This document shows, piece after piece, positions 52,491 through 59,529 of a stretch of DNA of 64,000 nt; the first letter of the stretch is position 1, and each line of letters starts with the position of its first letter. Source of the stretch: Natronobacterium texcoconense (GTDB lineage Archaea > Halobacteriota > Halobacteria > Halobacteriales > Natrialbaceae). Made by a program: the position numbers and the translations under genes. The notes under the pieces were generated by a model. The model was not told where the DNA came from and did not search any database. It saw nothing but the letters and a program-made list of their open reading frames with translations. Location: assembly GCF_900104065.1 (NCBI RefSeq), contig NZ_FNLC01000001.1, positions 1,364,001 through 1,428,000 of the forward strand. Reading direction: 5' to 3'.

Positions 52491-53792
52491 TCACGCCGAC
52501 TCGGGCGACGCAGTCCGTAACTCGCTTGCACGCGAGCGCGCCTGTGAAATGACTGCTGGGCGAGCCTCGAACGAGACGAGTACGTCGTCGTCGCCGTAGG
52601 AGACGTCCTCGACGTTCGCGTTGTCGTGGATCCACGAGACCAGACTCATGGTGTCGTCGGTCATCGGGAGCACGAGTCGCTCTTCCTCCCAGTCCGGGAG
52701 TTCGTGGTCGATGCGCTCGAGCAACGCCTCGACGTTCGTTCCCTCCTGGGCACTCACAGTGACCGGGTTCGGTGCCAGCGAGGAGATCGCCTCGCGTTTC
52801 TCCGCGAGTTCCTCGTCGTCGACCCTGTCGATCTTGTTCAACACCGTCACGATCGGCGCCTCGTTGCGCTCGTAGAGGGTGTCGTGGCAGGTGACCAGTT
52901 TCTCGTGGATCTCGTCGACCGGTTCGCTGACGTCGACGACGAGCAAGACCAGGTCCGCCCGATAGACCGAATCGAGCGTCGACTTGAACGACTCGACCAG
53001 CCAGTGCGGGAGATCGCTGATGAACCCGACGGTGTCGGTAACGAGAACGTCGCGCGGCTCGATGTCCGCACGCCGGGTCGTGGTGCCAAGCGTCGTGAAC
53101 AGCCGATCCTGTGACTCTGCGGTCGACTCGAGGTCCCGGTGGAGGCCCTCGTTCTCGTCGACGTCGAGGTCGGTCGCGAGCCGTCGCAGCAGCGTCGACT
53201 TGCCCGCGTTCGTGTACCCCGCGAGCGCGACCAGATCGAATCCCGAATCGCGGCGACGCTCCCGGCGGTGCTGTTCGGTCTGTTCGATCCGCTCGAGTTC
53301 GTCCCGGATCCGGCTGATCTGGTTTTTGATGTCCTGCTCGCGGCTCTCGTCGTACTCGCCGAGACCCATGAACCCGGGGTGTTCCTCGCGTTTCGCGAGG
53401 CTGCTCTTTGCCTCGACCCGCGGGAGTTCGTACCGGAGTTCGGCCAGTTCGACCTGTAGCTGTGCCTTTCGGGTCTGGGCGCGCTGGCCGAAAATCTCGA
53501 GGATGAGCGTGAACCGGTCGATTACCTCGACGCCCTCGGGCAACAGCTGGCCGAGGTTGTACGTCTGGTAGGGGCCGAGCCGGTTGTCGAAGATGACCGT
53601 CGTGGCGTCGATTTCCGTGACTTTCGTCGCGAGTTCGTTCGCCTTCCCCTCACCGAGTTGCAGGGCAGGGTCGGCCTTTCTCGACTGGGTGACCTCGCCG
53701 ACGACGGTGTATCCCGCCGCCGCTGCGAGGTCGCGGATTTCACTGGTGTCTGGCGTGCCGGAGTCGACGCGTTTTGCGATGATCGCTCTCAT
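52491..53792 (-). CDS. hflX: GTPase HflX
   Basis: A 433-aa ribosome-associated GTPase. The N-terminal HflX domain (VTQSRKADPALQLGEGK, TVIFDNRLGPYQTYNL) is followed by a coiled-coil segment, and then the G domain: GYTNAGKSTLL (G1), DTVGFISDLPHWLVESFKST (G3), and NKIDR (G4). It acts on ribosomes under stress. Length and order are standard. It is the first gene upstream of the small membrane protein. Confidence 0.95.
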   Translation of the reverse strand: MRAIIAKRVDSGTPDTSEIRDLAAAAGYTVVGEVTQSRKADPALQLGEGKANELATKVTEIDATTVIFDNRLGPYQTYNLGQLLPEGVEVIDRFTLILEIFGQRAQTRKAQLQVELAELRYELPRVEAKSSLAKREEHPGFMGLGEYDESREQDIKNQISRIRDELERIEQTEQHRRERRRDSGFDLVALAGYTNAGKSTLLRRLATDLDVDENEGLHRDLESTAESQDRLFTTLGTTTRRADIEPRDVLVTDTVGFISDLPHWLVESFKSTLDSVYRADLVLLVVDVSEPVDEIHEKLVTCHDTLYERNEAPIVTVLNKIDRVDDEELAEKREAISSLAPNPVTVSAQEGTNVEALLERIDHELPDWEEERLVLPMTDDTMSLVSWIHDNANVEDVSYGDDDVLVSFEARPAVISQARSRASELRTASPESA

Positions 53793-54067
53793 ACTGGGTG
53801 AATCGGATGTGGACTGCTCGCGCTCGCAGTACTCGTACCTGGTCGGTCGGTACGCTCGGGCTCACCCCCGCCCGCGCCAGTGCCGTCGTCGGCCCGGCTG
53901 ATCGGGCGTGAAACGATCGACCCCTCGAGTTCGTCAGTGATGGCGGTCGAACACCTCCGCTGGACGAGCGTGAGTCATACGTCACCGTACGTATCCGACC
54001 GTCTTGAATCCCGTGCTCACTCCGGCCGCCGTCGGCCACAACACAACAGTCATTATTCCCGACTCGA

Positions 54068-54406
54068 ATGACGGGCACGATGATAAACGCCGATCCGACG
54101 ACGCTCGCACTCGAGTTCTGCGGCGGTGCCCTCATCGGTGCGCTCGTAGGCTTTGGCACGAAACGGATCGCAAAACTGCTCGCGATCATCATTGGCGTAC
54201 AGCTGATGGTCTTTCGCTACCTCGAGTCGCAGGGAATCGTCGTCGTCGACTACAACCGGCTCACGGCCGGCCTCGTCGACGCACAGGAACAGGCACAGGT
54301 CCAGGCTGCCGGTACAGAGATCCACCAGCTCGAGTCGTTGCTCTCGGTCGCATCGGTCGGCATTGGATTCACGAGCGGCTTCCTGATCGGATTCCACCGC
54401 GGATAG
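54068..54406 (+). CDS. FUN14-family membrane protein
   Basis: A 112-aa small membrane protein with three hydrophobic segments: GGALIGALVGFGTKRIAKLLAII, GVQLMVFRYLES, and LLSVASVGIGFTSGFLIGFHRG. The final G-F-x-x-G-F-x-x-G-F-x-x-G pattern and the YLESQGIVVVDYNRL linker match FUN14 domain proteins of archaea and bacteria. Start at 54068, or possibly 54080 (MINAD). It converges with the sbds gene. Function unknown in prokaryotes. Confidence 0.8.
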   Translation: MTGTMINADPTTLALEFCGGALIGALVGFGTKRIAKLLAIIIGVQLMVFRYLESQGIVVVDYNRLTAGLVDAQEQAQVQAAGTEIHQLESLLSVASVGIGFTSGFLIGFHRG

Positions 54407-54424
54407 CCGACAGAAACCAGCCAG

Positions 54425-55150
54425 CTATCGGGTTTTCAGGTCGTCTTTGTCCTTGACGATCTCCGTCTCTGCTTCGCCGCTCGAGTGTTCGTTGACGACG
54501 TTGTAGAAGTCGTTTTGCATCCCTGCAGGGAACGTGACGACGCCGATCCAGGAGCCGTCGGGCTGCCACTCTTCGCGCTCTAGGTCGCCGAACTGTCGAA
54601 CCTGTGCCTGGGCGCTGCCCGCGTACTCGGCGGGAATCTGGACGGCGATCGTCACCTCTTCGAACCGGATCGGGATGACGGGCCGGAGCGCGTCCAGCGC
54701 GTCGTCGACCTGACTCTCGACGGGCTCCATCGGATCGACCGTGAAGCCAGCCTCCTCTAAGGCGTTCTCGATGCGCTCCGGCGGATGCGGGGCATCGTCC
54801 ATCTGTGGGTTGATCGCGTTGCGTGCGATCGTATCGATCAGCTGCTTGCGCTTCTGTTCTTGCATCTCGCGGCGCTGTTCGGCCGTGATCTGGATCTCTC
54901 CGTCCTTGATGACTTCCGGGATGATCTCGAGCGGTTCGGTCGTGTCGAACACCTTCTCGAGATCGTCCTCGGCCGGCCGGTCACCGCGCGAGGCGTCCTC
55001 GAAGACGTCTTCCGCTGCGATCACGTCCTCGAGATCGTCGTCGAACTCGTCGCGTTTGATCTCGAGTGCCGCGTCCGGATCGACCAACACTTCGAAGCGC
55101 GCCCCGTGTGACTCGAGTCGCGCCGTCACCGCCTCGTCGAGTGATATCAT
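54425..55150 (-). CDS. Ribosome maturation protein SBDS/Sdo1
   Basis: A 241-aa archaeal SBDS. The N-terminal FYSH domain includes [21 protein letters not shown] and [18 protein letters not shown]. The middle helical domain has [17 protein letters not shown]...[16 protein letters not shown], and the C-terminal ferredoxin-like part has [13 protein letters not shown]. It removes the anti-association factor from 50S subunits with EF-2-like GTPases. It is the last gene of the proteasome/RNase P cluster. Confidence 0.92.
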   Translation of the reverse strand: MISLDEAVTARLESHGARFEVLVDPDAALEIKRDEFDDDLEDVIAAEDVFEDASRGDRPAEDDLEKVFDTTEPLEIIPEVIKDGEIQITAEQRREMQEQKRKQLIDTIARNAINPQMDDAPHPPERIENALEEAGFTVDPMEPVESQVDDALDALRPVIPIRFEEVTIAVQIPAEYAGSAQAQVRQFGDLEREEWQPDGSWIGVVTFPAGMQNDFYNVVNEHSSGEAETEIVKDKDDLKTR

Positions 55151-55327
55151 ACCGTGAAATACCTCCGGCCGGGTAAAAGAGCTTTTCCTGCTGACTCGAA
55201 GGGCTGGCTCTGCCTGGGACTGGCGGGCGACTGGTGACGACGGAAGTCGGAAGAAAGCGGGGTGAAGCGCCGACGATTCGCGCCCGGCCGGCAGCCGGGC
55301 GGCGGGCCGCGTTCTCGATTACGCTCG

Positions 55328-56089
55328 TTATTCGTCGCTCTCGTCAGCTTCGTCTTCGTCCCCGAGCAGGTCGTTCTCCTCGAGGTAGCTTTCGATGCGG
55401 TCCCGTTCGAACTGCTCGAACCGCTCGGTTTCGACGTCGATCGTCGCGAGTCCGACCTCGTTGGGGAGCAAGGAGCCCTCGTTGACCGACGCGAGAGCGT
55501 CGAGGGCAAGCGAGATGCCGCCGTCGAGATCGGCTTCCTCGTCGTAGTTCTCCTCTAAGTAGTCCTGAAGGTCGCCGCGGTCGGCACCGACGGCCAGGGC
55601 CTTCCACTCGTAGGGAGTGCCCGAGGGGTCGGTCTCGAACAGGCGCGGCTCGCCGTTGTCGATGCCGCCGACGATCAGGGCGACGCCGAACGGACGGGCG
55701 CCGCCGACCTGGGTGTACTGCTGGATGTGGTCGGTGACCTCCTTGGTCAGCGTCTCGACGCCGATCGGCTTGCCGTACCGGAGCTGGTTGACCTGGGCCT
55801 GGCGGCGCGCGAAGTCGATCAGCTGGCGAGCGTCGGCGACGTGGCCGGCGCTTGCGATGCCGACGTGGTCGTCGGCCTTGTGAATCTTCTCGACGCTCGA
55901 GTCCTCGAGCAGCGGGGAGGGAACTCGTTTGTCGACTGCCAGGACGACGCCGTCCTGCGTTCGAACGCCGATACTTGCCGTACCACGTTTGACCGCCTCG
56001 CGAGCGTACTCGACCTGGTAGAGTCGGCCGTCGGGCGAGAAGATCGTGATGCCTCGGTCGTACGCCTGCTGTTGGGCTTGTCCCTGCAT
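55328..56089 (-). CDS. psmA: Proteasome alpha subunit
   Basis: A 253-aa proteasome alpha subunit. The N-terminal signature (YDRGITIFSPDGRLYQVEYA), which includes the gate residues, and the later GGARPFGVALIVGGID segment are clear. The C-terminus has a haloarchaeal acidic extension (LLGDEDEADESDE). It forms the outer rings of the 20S core. Four bases separate it from rnp2 upstream. Sits in the conserved archaeal RNase P-proteasome cluster. Confidence 0.96.
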   Translation of the reverse strand: MQGQAQQQAYDRGITIFSPDGRLYQVEYAREAVKRGTASIGVRTQDGVVLAVDKRVPSPLLEDSSVEKIHKADDHVGIASAGHVADARQLIDFARRQAQVNQLRYGKPIGVETLTKEVTDHIQQYTQVGGARPFGVALIVGGIDNGEPRLFETDPSGTPYEWKALAVGADRGDLQDYLEENYDEEADLDGGISLALDALASVNEGSLLPNEVGLATIDVETERFEQFERDRIESYLEENDLLGDEDEADESDE

Positions 56090-56093
56090 AGTA

Positions 56094-56579
56094 TCACGCT
56101 AAATCGTAATCGAGGTCTGTCGCGCCCGCGAACGCCTCATCGAGTCGTACGTCTGCAGATCCATCGTACACGACGGCGACTCGGTCCTCGTTCCCGAACA
56201 CGACGTTTCTCTCTTCGGAATCTTGCCCGCCGCGTCCTAAATAGTTTTCTTCAGCGGCACGGATCGTGCCACTGATACCACATACGCGAATTCCGGCGGG
56301 AGAGCCATCTATCTCGTCGATACAGGCGATGGCTGCTCGAGCCGAATCGGTCTCGCCGCGACGGACCTTGACGAGTGCTTCCCCGCGTCCGTCCTCGAAA
56401 TCGAACCTGACGACGGTCAGATCGGCTCTCGCACTCCCCGGATCGCCGAGCAGGTTCTGGCCCGCGTACCAGAGTTCGCGCTGGAACGATCGCCGATCGA
56501 TGCTGGCGTCGGGCCAGGACTCGAGGGTAACGGCGAGGTACCGCCAGCGCGGGCGGAGGTGCTTCGGGAGGTGTTTCAT
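56094..56579 (-). CDS. rnp2: RNase P protein component 2 (Pop5/Rpp14)
   Basis: A 161-aa RNase P protein. The start KHLPKHLRPRWRYLAVTLES matches Pop5-like proteins, and the core includes GARADLTVVRFDF-like sequence (GSARADLTVVRFDFEDGRGEAL) with a ferredoxin-like fold. With the RNA subunit and Rpp30 it trims the 5' end of tRNA precursors. The ATG overlaps the methyltransferase stop by four bases. Confidence 0.9.
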   Translation of the reverse strand: MKHLPKHLRPRWRYLAVTLESWPDASIDRRSFQRELWYAGQNLLGDPGSARADLTVVRFDFEDGRGEALVKVRRGETDSARAAIACIDEIDGSPAGIRVCGISGTIRAAEENYLGRGGQDSEERNVVFGNEDRVAVVYDGSADVRLDEAFAGATDLDYDLA

Positions 56580-57250
56580 TCCCCGTTTGCTCCGTCACGG
56601 CCGCGCTCGGCGACCAGCACGCCGACCTGGTCGTGGACTCGCTCGACCGCCGTCAGCGAGAAACCGGCGTCGGTGAACGCATCCGCGAGAGTACCGACGG
56701 TCGCTGGATCGTCGACCTCCGGCGAGTAGAACGGCTCCTCTGGGTCGGGTTCGCCGAAGAACATCACGTCGCCGAGCACGAACCGCCGTGGCTCGAGGTC
56801 GGCAATGACGTCGATCGCCTCCCGCTTCTCGTCGTCCGAGAGGTGGTGCATCGCGAAGTTCGAGGTGACGATATCCACGCGAGCGGAGCGAGTGTGGTCT
56901 CGAGGCGACTCCGACGACTCGGCGTCGACCTCGCCGTCGTACTCCGGTTCGCGGAAGGTCCCGTAGCCGAACTCGAGATTGTCGAGTCCCTGTTCGTCGG
57001 CCTTTTGCTCTGCCTCTTCCATCATTCCCTCGCTGATGTCCCGGCCGACGACGCGGTCGGCATCGGGGGCCAGTGCGAGCGCGATCGCGCCGGTACCGGT
57101 CCCGAGATCCAGCACGGTATCCGAATCGTCGGGGTCGGCGTGCTCGATCACCAGATTCGCACAGGCACGGTACTCCTCGGACTGTCCCTCGTCGTACTCG
57201 CCGGCTACCTCGTCGAACCGGGCGGCGTGGTCCTCAAGACTCTTCTTCAT
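56576..57250 (-). CDS. SAM-dependent class I methyltransferase
   Basis: A 224-aa methyltransferase. Motif I is DLGTGTGAIALALAPD at about residues 50-65, followed by the acidic-loop VVGRDISEGM. The IVTSNFAMHHLSDDEKREAI segment is motif IV-like. Target unknown; RNA is a fair guess because it sits between the two RNase P genes. The start at 57250 (MKKSLEDHAARF) lies inside rnp3, overlapping by 17 bases. Confidence 0.88.
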   Translation of the reverse strand: MKKSLEDHAARFDEVAGEYDEGQSEEYRACANLVIEHADPDDSDTVLDLGTGTGAIALALAPDADRVVGRDISEGMMEEAEQKADEQGLDNLEFGYGTFREPEYDGEVDAESSESPRDHTRSARVDIVTSNFAMHHLSDDEKREAIDVIADLEPRRFVLGDVMFFGEPDPEEPFYSPEVDDPATVGTLADAFTDAGFSLTAVERVHDQVGVLVAERGRDGANGE

Positions 57251-57938
57251 ACCTGCCACGTTCGACCCCGGGTTCAATGAACTCCTCGGACTGGATGCGA
57301 CGATTGCGCTCGGCGAGACGTCCCCACTCCGCGAGTCCCGCTTCGACGAACTCCTCGGGAAGGCCGATCTCGGCCCCGACCGCTGTCAGTTCCCGGGGAG
57401 CCCGGAACTCGAGATGCGACGTCGGCGTCCCGCTCACGACGTAGGGGGCGTCGTAGTGGTCGACGATTTCGTACAGTTTCTGCAGCGACTGGACGGTCCT
57501 GACGCGTCGCCCGCCGTGAGTCCGGAGGACGCCCGAGAGGTCGAACTCGAGGCGGACGCCGTTCTCGTCGGCTGCCTTCGCGACGACGTGGTTGACGTCG
57601 CCCTCGCCGGTCATCGGGTGGGCGAGCACGTCGACTTTCTCGTTTTCGACGGCGAAGCGGTTCAGCGCCGGCGTGCCGCCCGAGACCGTGACGATCGTCT
57701 CGTCGGTCCGGTAGTTCCCGACCGCGCCGCTTGCCTGCTGGGGATCGTCGGCCCGGATCTCGATCCCCTCGACGACGTCGACCCCGTAGGCCTCGCGGAT
57801 CTCGTCGGGGTTGTAGTCGGCTCGAGCGTCGGACCGGTTGCGCACGACCACGCCCTCGAAACCGTAGTCGGCCGCCGTTGTCGCGAGCCTGGCGACCGTA
57901 CTCTCTCCGTCGGGGTGGGCGTGGACGGCCTCGTACAT
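57234..57938 (-). CDS. rnp3: RNase P protein component 3 (Rpp30)
   Basis: A 234-aa TIM-barrel-like Rpp30 of archaeal RNase P. Segments such as MYEAVHAHPDGESTVARLA, YGFEGVVVRNRSD, KVDVLAHPMTGEGDVNHVV and VRLEFDLSGVLRTHGGRRV are typical. It heads the five-gene cluster. A promoter lies in the following 57939-58163 stretch, but I could not single out a TATA box. Confidence 0.92.
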   Translation of the reverse strand: MYEAVHAHPDGESTVARLATTAADYGFEGVVVRNRSDARADYNPDEIREAYGVDVVEGIEIRADDPQQASGAVGNYRTDETIVTVSGGTPALNRFAVENEKVDVLAHPMTGEGDVNHVVAKAADENGVRLEFDLSGVLRTHGGRRVRTVQSLQKLYEIVDHYDAPYVVSGTPTSHLEFRAPRELTAVGAEIGLPEEFVEAGLAEWGRLAERNRRIQSEEFIEPGVERGRYEEES

Positions 57939-58163
57939 ACCCGAGAACTCTCGGGGCGGTGACTTGGGGTTTGCGTCATCTCTCGAGACGCCCTCGACTT
58001 ACACGGCCGGGAGTACGCCTCGAGCACCGCGAGAGGCGTACGACTCGGGGGAGGGCAGGCGATCACCCGATAACCGACCGCGAGCGACTGTAAGGAGCGA
58101 GCGGGCCGACGACTGATGTGGAGAACGCGAAGCGTTCGAAACGGAAGGAGGAGTGCTTTTGAT
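57939..58163. other. Intergenic region ahead of rnp3
   Basis: About 225 bases holding the rnp3 promoter on one side and the repeat-like lead-in to the stem-loop on the other. It reads in part GAGCGACTGTAAGGAGCGAG and GGAAGGAGGAGTGCTTTTGA. The GAGCGA-type runs are typical of haloarchaeal intergenic repeats. No gene is seen. Confidence 0.4.
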
Positions 58164-58241
58164 CGAAATTTTACCGAGGGACAACGCGCCGTGCGGCAGC
58201 TATGCTGCCGTCGGCGCGAAAGACCGCAGAGTAAAATTTCG
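58164..58241 (-). terminator. Large two-part stem-loop element next to the TbsP-like gene
   Basis: An outer perfect inverted repeat, CGAAATTTTAC (58164-58174) with GTAAAATTTCG (58231-58241), encloses an inner hairpin at 58185-58218 built of CGCGCCG/CGGCGCG and CGGCAGC/GCTGCCG around a TAT loop. It begins three bases past the stop of the TbsP-like gene, so termination is a natural role. The nested design is larger than a simple terminator; an RNA element or a small non-autonomous repeat is also possible. Confidence 0.7.
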
Positions 58242-58244
58242 GTT

Positions 58245-59063
58245 CTAGTTGAGAATAGATTGCGCGACAGTCGCGAGCTGGCCGTTGTCCGCCTCCCGAA
58301 GTCGGTCGTCGCCGATCTTCAGGCGTAGGCGAGGACGGCCGACGTCGATCGGGACTTTCTCGGTGTCGATCAGTCCCATGTCCTCGAGTTTGGTCTTCGT
58401 TCGGCTGAACGTCGCTTTGGAGGCGATACCGACGTCCTCGCCCCACTTGCTGATGTCGTACAGCAGTGCGTCGTTGCGGGCGGCGACGAGCAGGGAGATA
58501 GTGACTTCGTCGAGGCCGTCGCCGTCGCCTCGGGCGGTCTCGAGCGAGTTCAGAATAGAGGAGAAATCTTCCTCGGCGGCCGGGCCAATTTCCTCGGAGA
58601 GCGTTTCGCGGACGTCGCTGATCGGGGGCGTCCGGAGGTTGAACGTTTTGGCGTCGTCCCAGCGGGCCGCGTAGGTGTCGTAGGTGTCCTGGACGAAGCT
58701 CTCGTCTTCGGTGATGAGCCCGCCGACGCGGTCGCCGGCGTGGACGATGGCGATGGTCCGTTCGTCGGTGACTAGAAGCGAGTTCTCGGGTGCCTCCTCG
58801 AGCGTGCGCAGTGCGAGTGCGTCTTCGCTGATGAGGTCGGCGGCGTTGGAGGCGACGATGAAGTCGTCCATGACGTCTTTGAGTGTCCGTTCGTCTGCGA
58901 GCATGTGTACCGTCGGAAGCGAGCCGTCGAACCGGGTCGCGACCGAGACGAACTCTTCGATGGCGTCCCACGAGGGGTTGACCATGTAGACGTCCCCGCT
59001 TGCGTCCTCGAGGACGCTTTCGAGGATATCGTCAATCTGGTGGTTGAGTAAATTCGAGGTCAT
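58245..59063 (-). CDS. tbsP: TbsP-like transcription regulator
   Basis: A 272-aa protein. The N-terminal 170 residues form a sensor-like domain (GDVYMVNPSWDAIEEFVS, LVTDERTIAIVHAGDRVGGLI). The C-terminal part is a winged helix (VTISLLVAARNDALLYDISKW, ASKATFSRTKTKLEDMGLI, then VGRPRLRLKIGD). It resembles the haloarchaeal DUF5821 family, which I recall as TbsP, described as a regulator of gluconeogenesis genes with TrmB. A 13-base palindrome lies at its promoter, so autoregulation is likely. Confidence 0.75.
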   Translation of the reverse strand: MTSNLLNHQIDDILESVLEDASGDVYMVNPSWDAIEEFVSVATRFDGSLPTVHMLADERTLKDVMDDFIVASNAADLISEDALALRTLEEAPENSLLVTDERTIAIVHAGDRVGGLITEDESFVQDTYDTYAARWDDAKTFNLRTPPISDVRETLSEEIGPAAEEDFSSILNSLETARGDGDGLDEVTISLLVAARNDALLYDISKWGEDVGIASKATFSRTKTKLEDMGLIDTEKVPIDVGRPRLRLKIGDDRLREADNGQLATVAQSILN

Positions 59064-59081
59064 GCCTGTGCAGAAGTAAAC

Positions 59082-59094
59082 GTGAGAATCTCAC
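59082..59094. promoter_or_regulatory. Palindromic operator candidate at the TbsP-like promoter
   Basis: GTGAGA-A-TCTCAC, a perfect palindrome 19-31 bases before the ATG at 59063. The AT-rich TATA-like TTAAGT (minus strand, 59093-59098) touches its edge. A protein bound here would block transcription start. This suggests repression by the TbsP-like protein itself. Confidence 0.5.
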
Positions 59095-59098
59095 TTAA

Positions 59099-59350
59099 TT
59101 TTGCCGGCCGTTACGGTACTATAAGTCCTCTGGCCGCCTGTCAAAGGACTGTGTTTCACGCGAGAGTGGCGTGTCGGCAGTTCAGGGGCGATATTTGGCT
59201 TCAGCCGTCGATATTCGATCGATAACAGGCCGCTGCGAGAAGGGGAACCTGGAGGTGCTGTAAGAGTGGGTCGTCGATGGGAGTCGGCTGAACTCGGTCA
59301 CAGTGATCGGCCGAAATATAGACGTATAATAGAAACCGATTATGCAGCAA
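59099..59350. other. Intergenic region, no gene seen
   Basis: About 250 bases upstream of the small ORF. It has ordinary composition to 59320 and AT-rich sequence beyond (ATAATAGAAACCGATTATG). A minus-strand open frame covers much of it, but it lacks haloarchaeal protein composition. Confidence 0.4.
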
Positions 59351-59360
59351 TAAATATATA
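59351..59360 (+). promoter_or_regulatory. TATA box of the 39-codon ORF
   Basis: TAAATATATA in GC-rich surroundings, centred about 31 bases before the ATG at 59387. It is one of the best TATA boxes in the window and is the main support for the short gene after it. Confidence 0.6.
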
Positions 59361-59386
59361 ACGGCCATTTGCAATTATAGGAACGC

Positions 59387-59506
59387 ATGGGTGATCGCGA
59401 AGACCGATCGTGGTGGATCGGTAACTGGCAAGTCGACGGACAGTCCGGACGGGTAACCGAACAATCGGTTCGCGCAAAAGGTATCAGTACGTACGGCGGG
59501 CCCTGA
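59387..59506 (+). CDS. Small 39-aa protein facing the CHAT gene
   Basis: A 39-codon ORF, ATG at 59387 to TGA at 59504-59506. The protein starts MGDREDRSWWIGNWQV and ends GISTYGGP. The tryptophan-rich centre (WWIGNW), charged N-terminus and absence of a membrane segment suggest a small soluble protein. A strong TATA box at leaderless distance supports expression. It ends 23 bases before the end of the CHAT-protease gene on the opposite strand, so the two are tail to tail. No family was recognised; it may be a partner, inhibitor or substrate of the CHAT protein. Confidence 0.55.
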   Translation: MGDREDRSWWIGNWQVDGQSGRVTEQSVRAKGISTYGGP

Positions 59507-59529
59507 CGTCGTCGACCCCCCAGACGACG

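Noticed and set aside
59182-59388. 69-codon minus-strand frame upstream of the small ORF
   Set aside because: It is rich in Y, S, F and I, unlike acidic haloarchaeal proteins, and lies in AT-rich promoter DNA.
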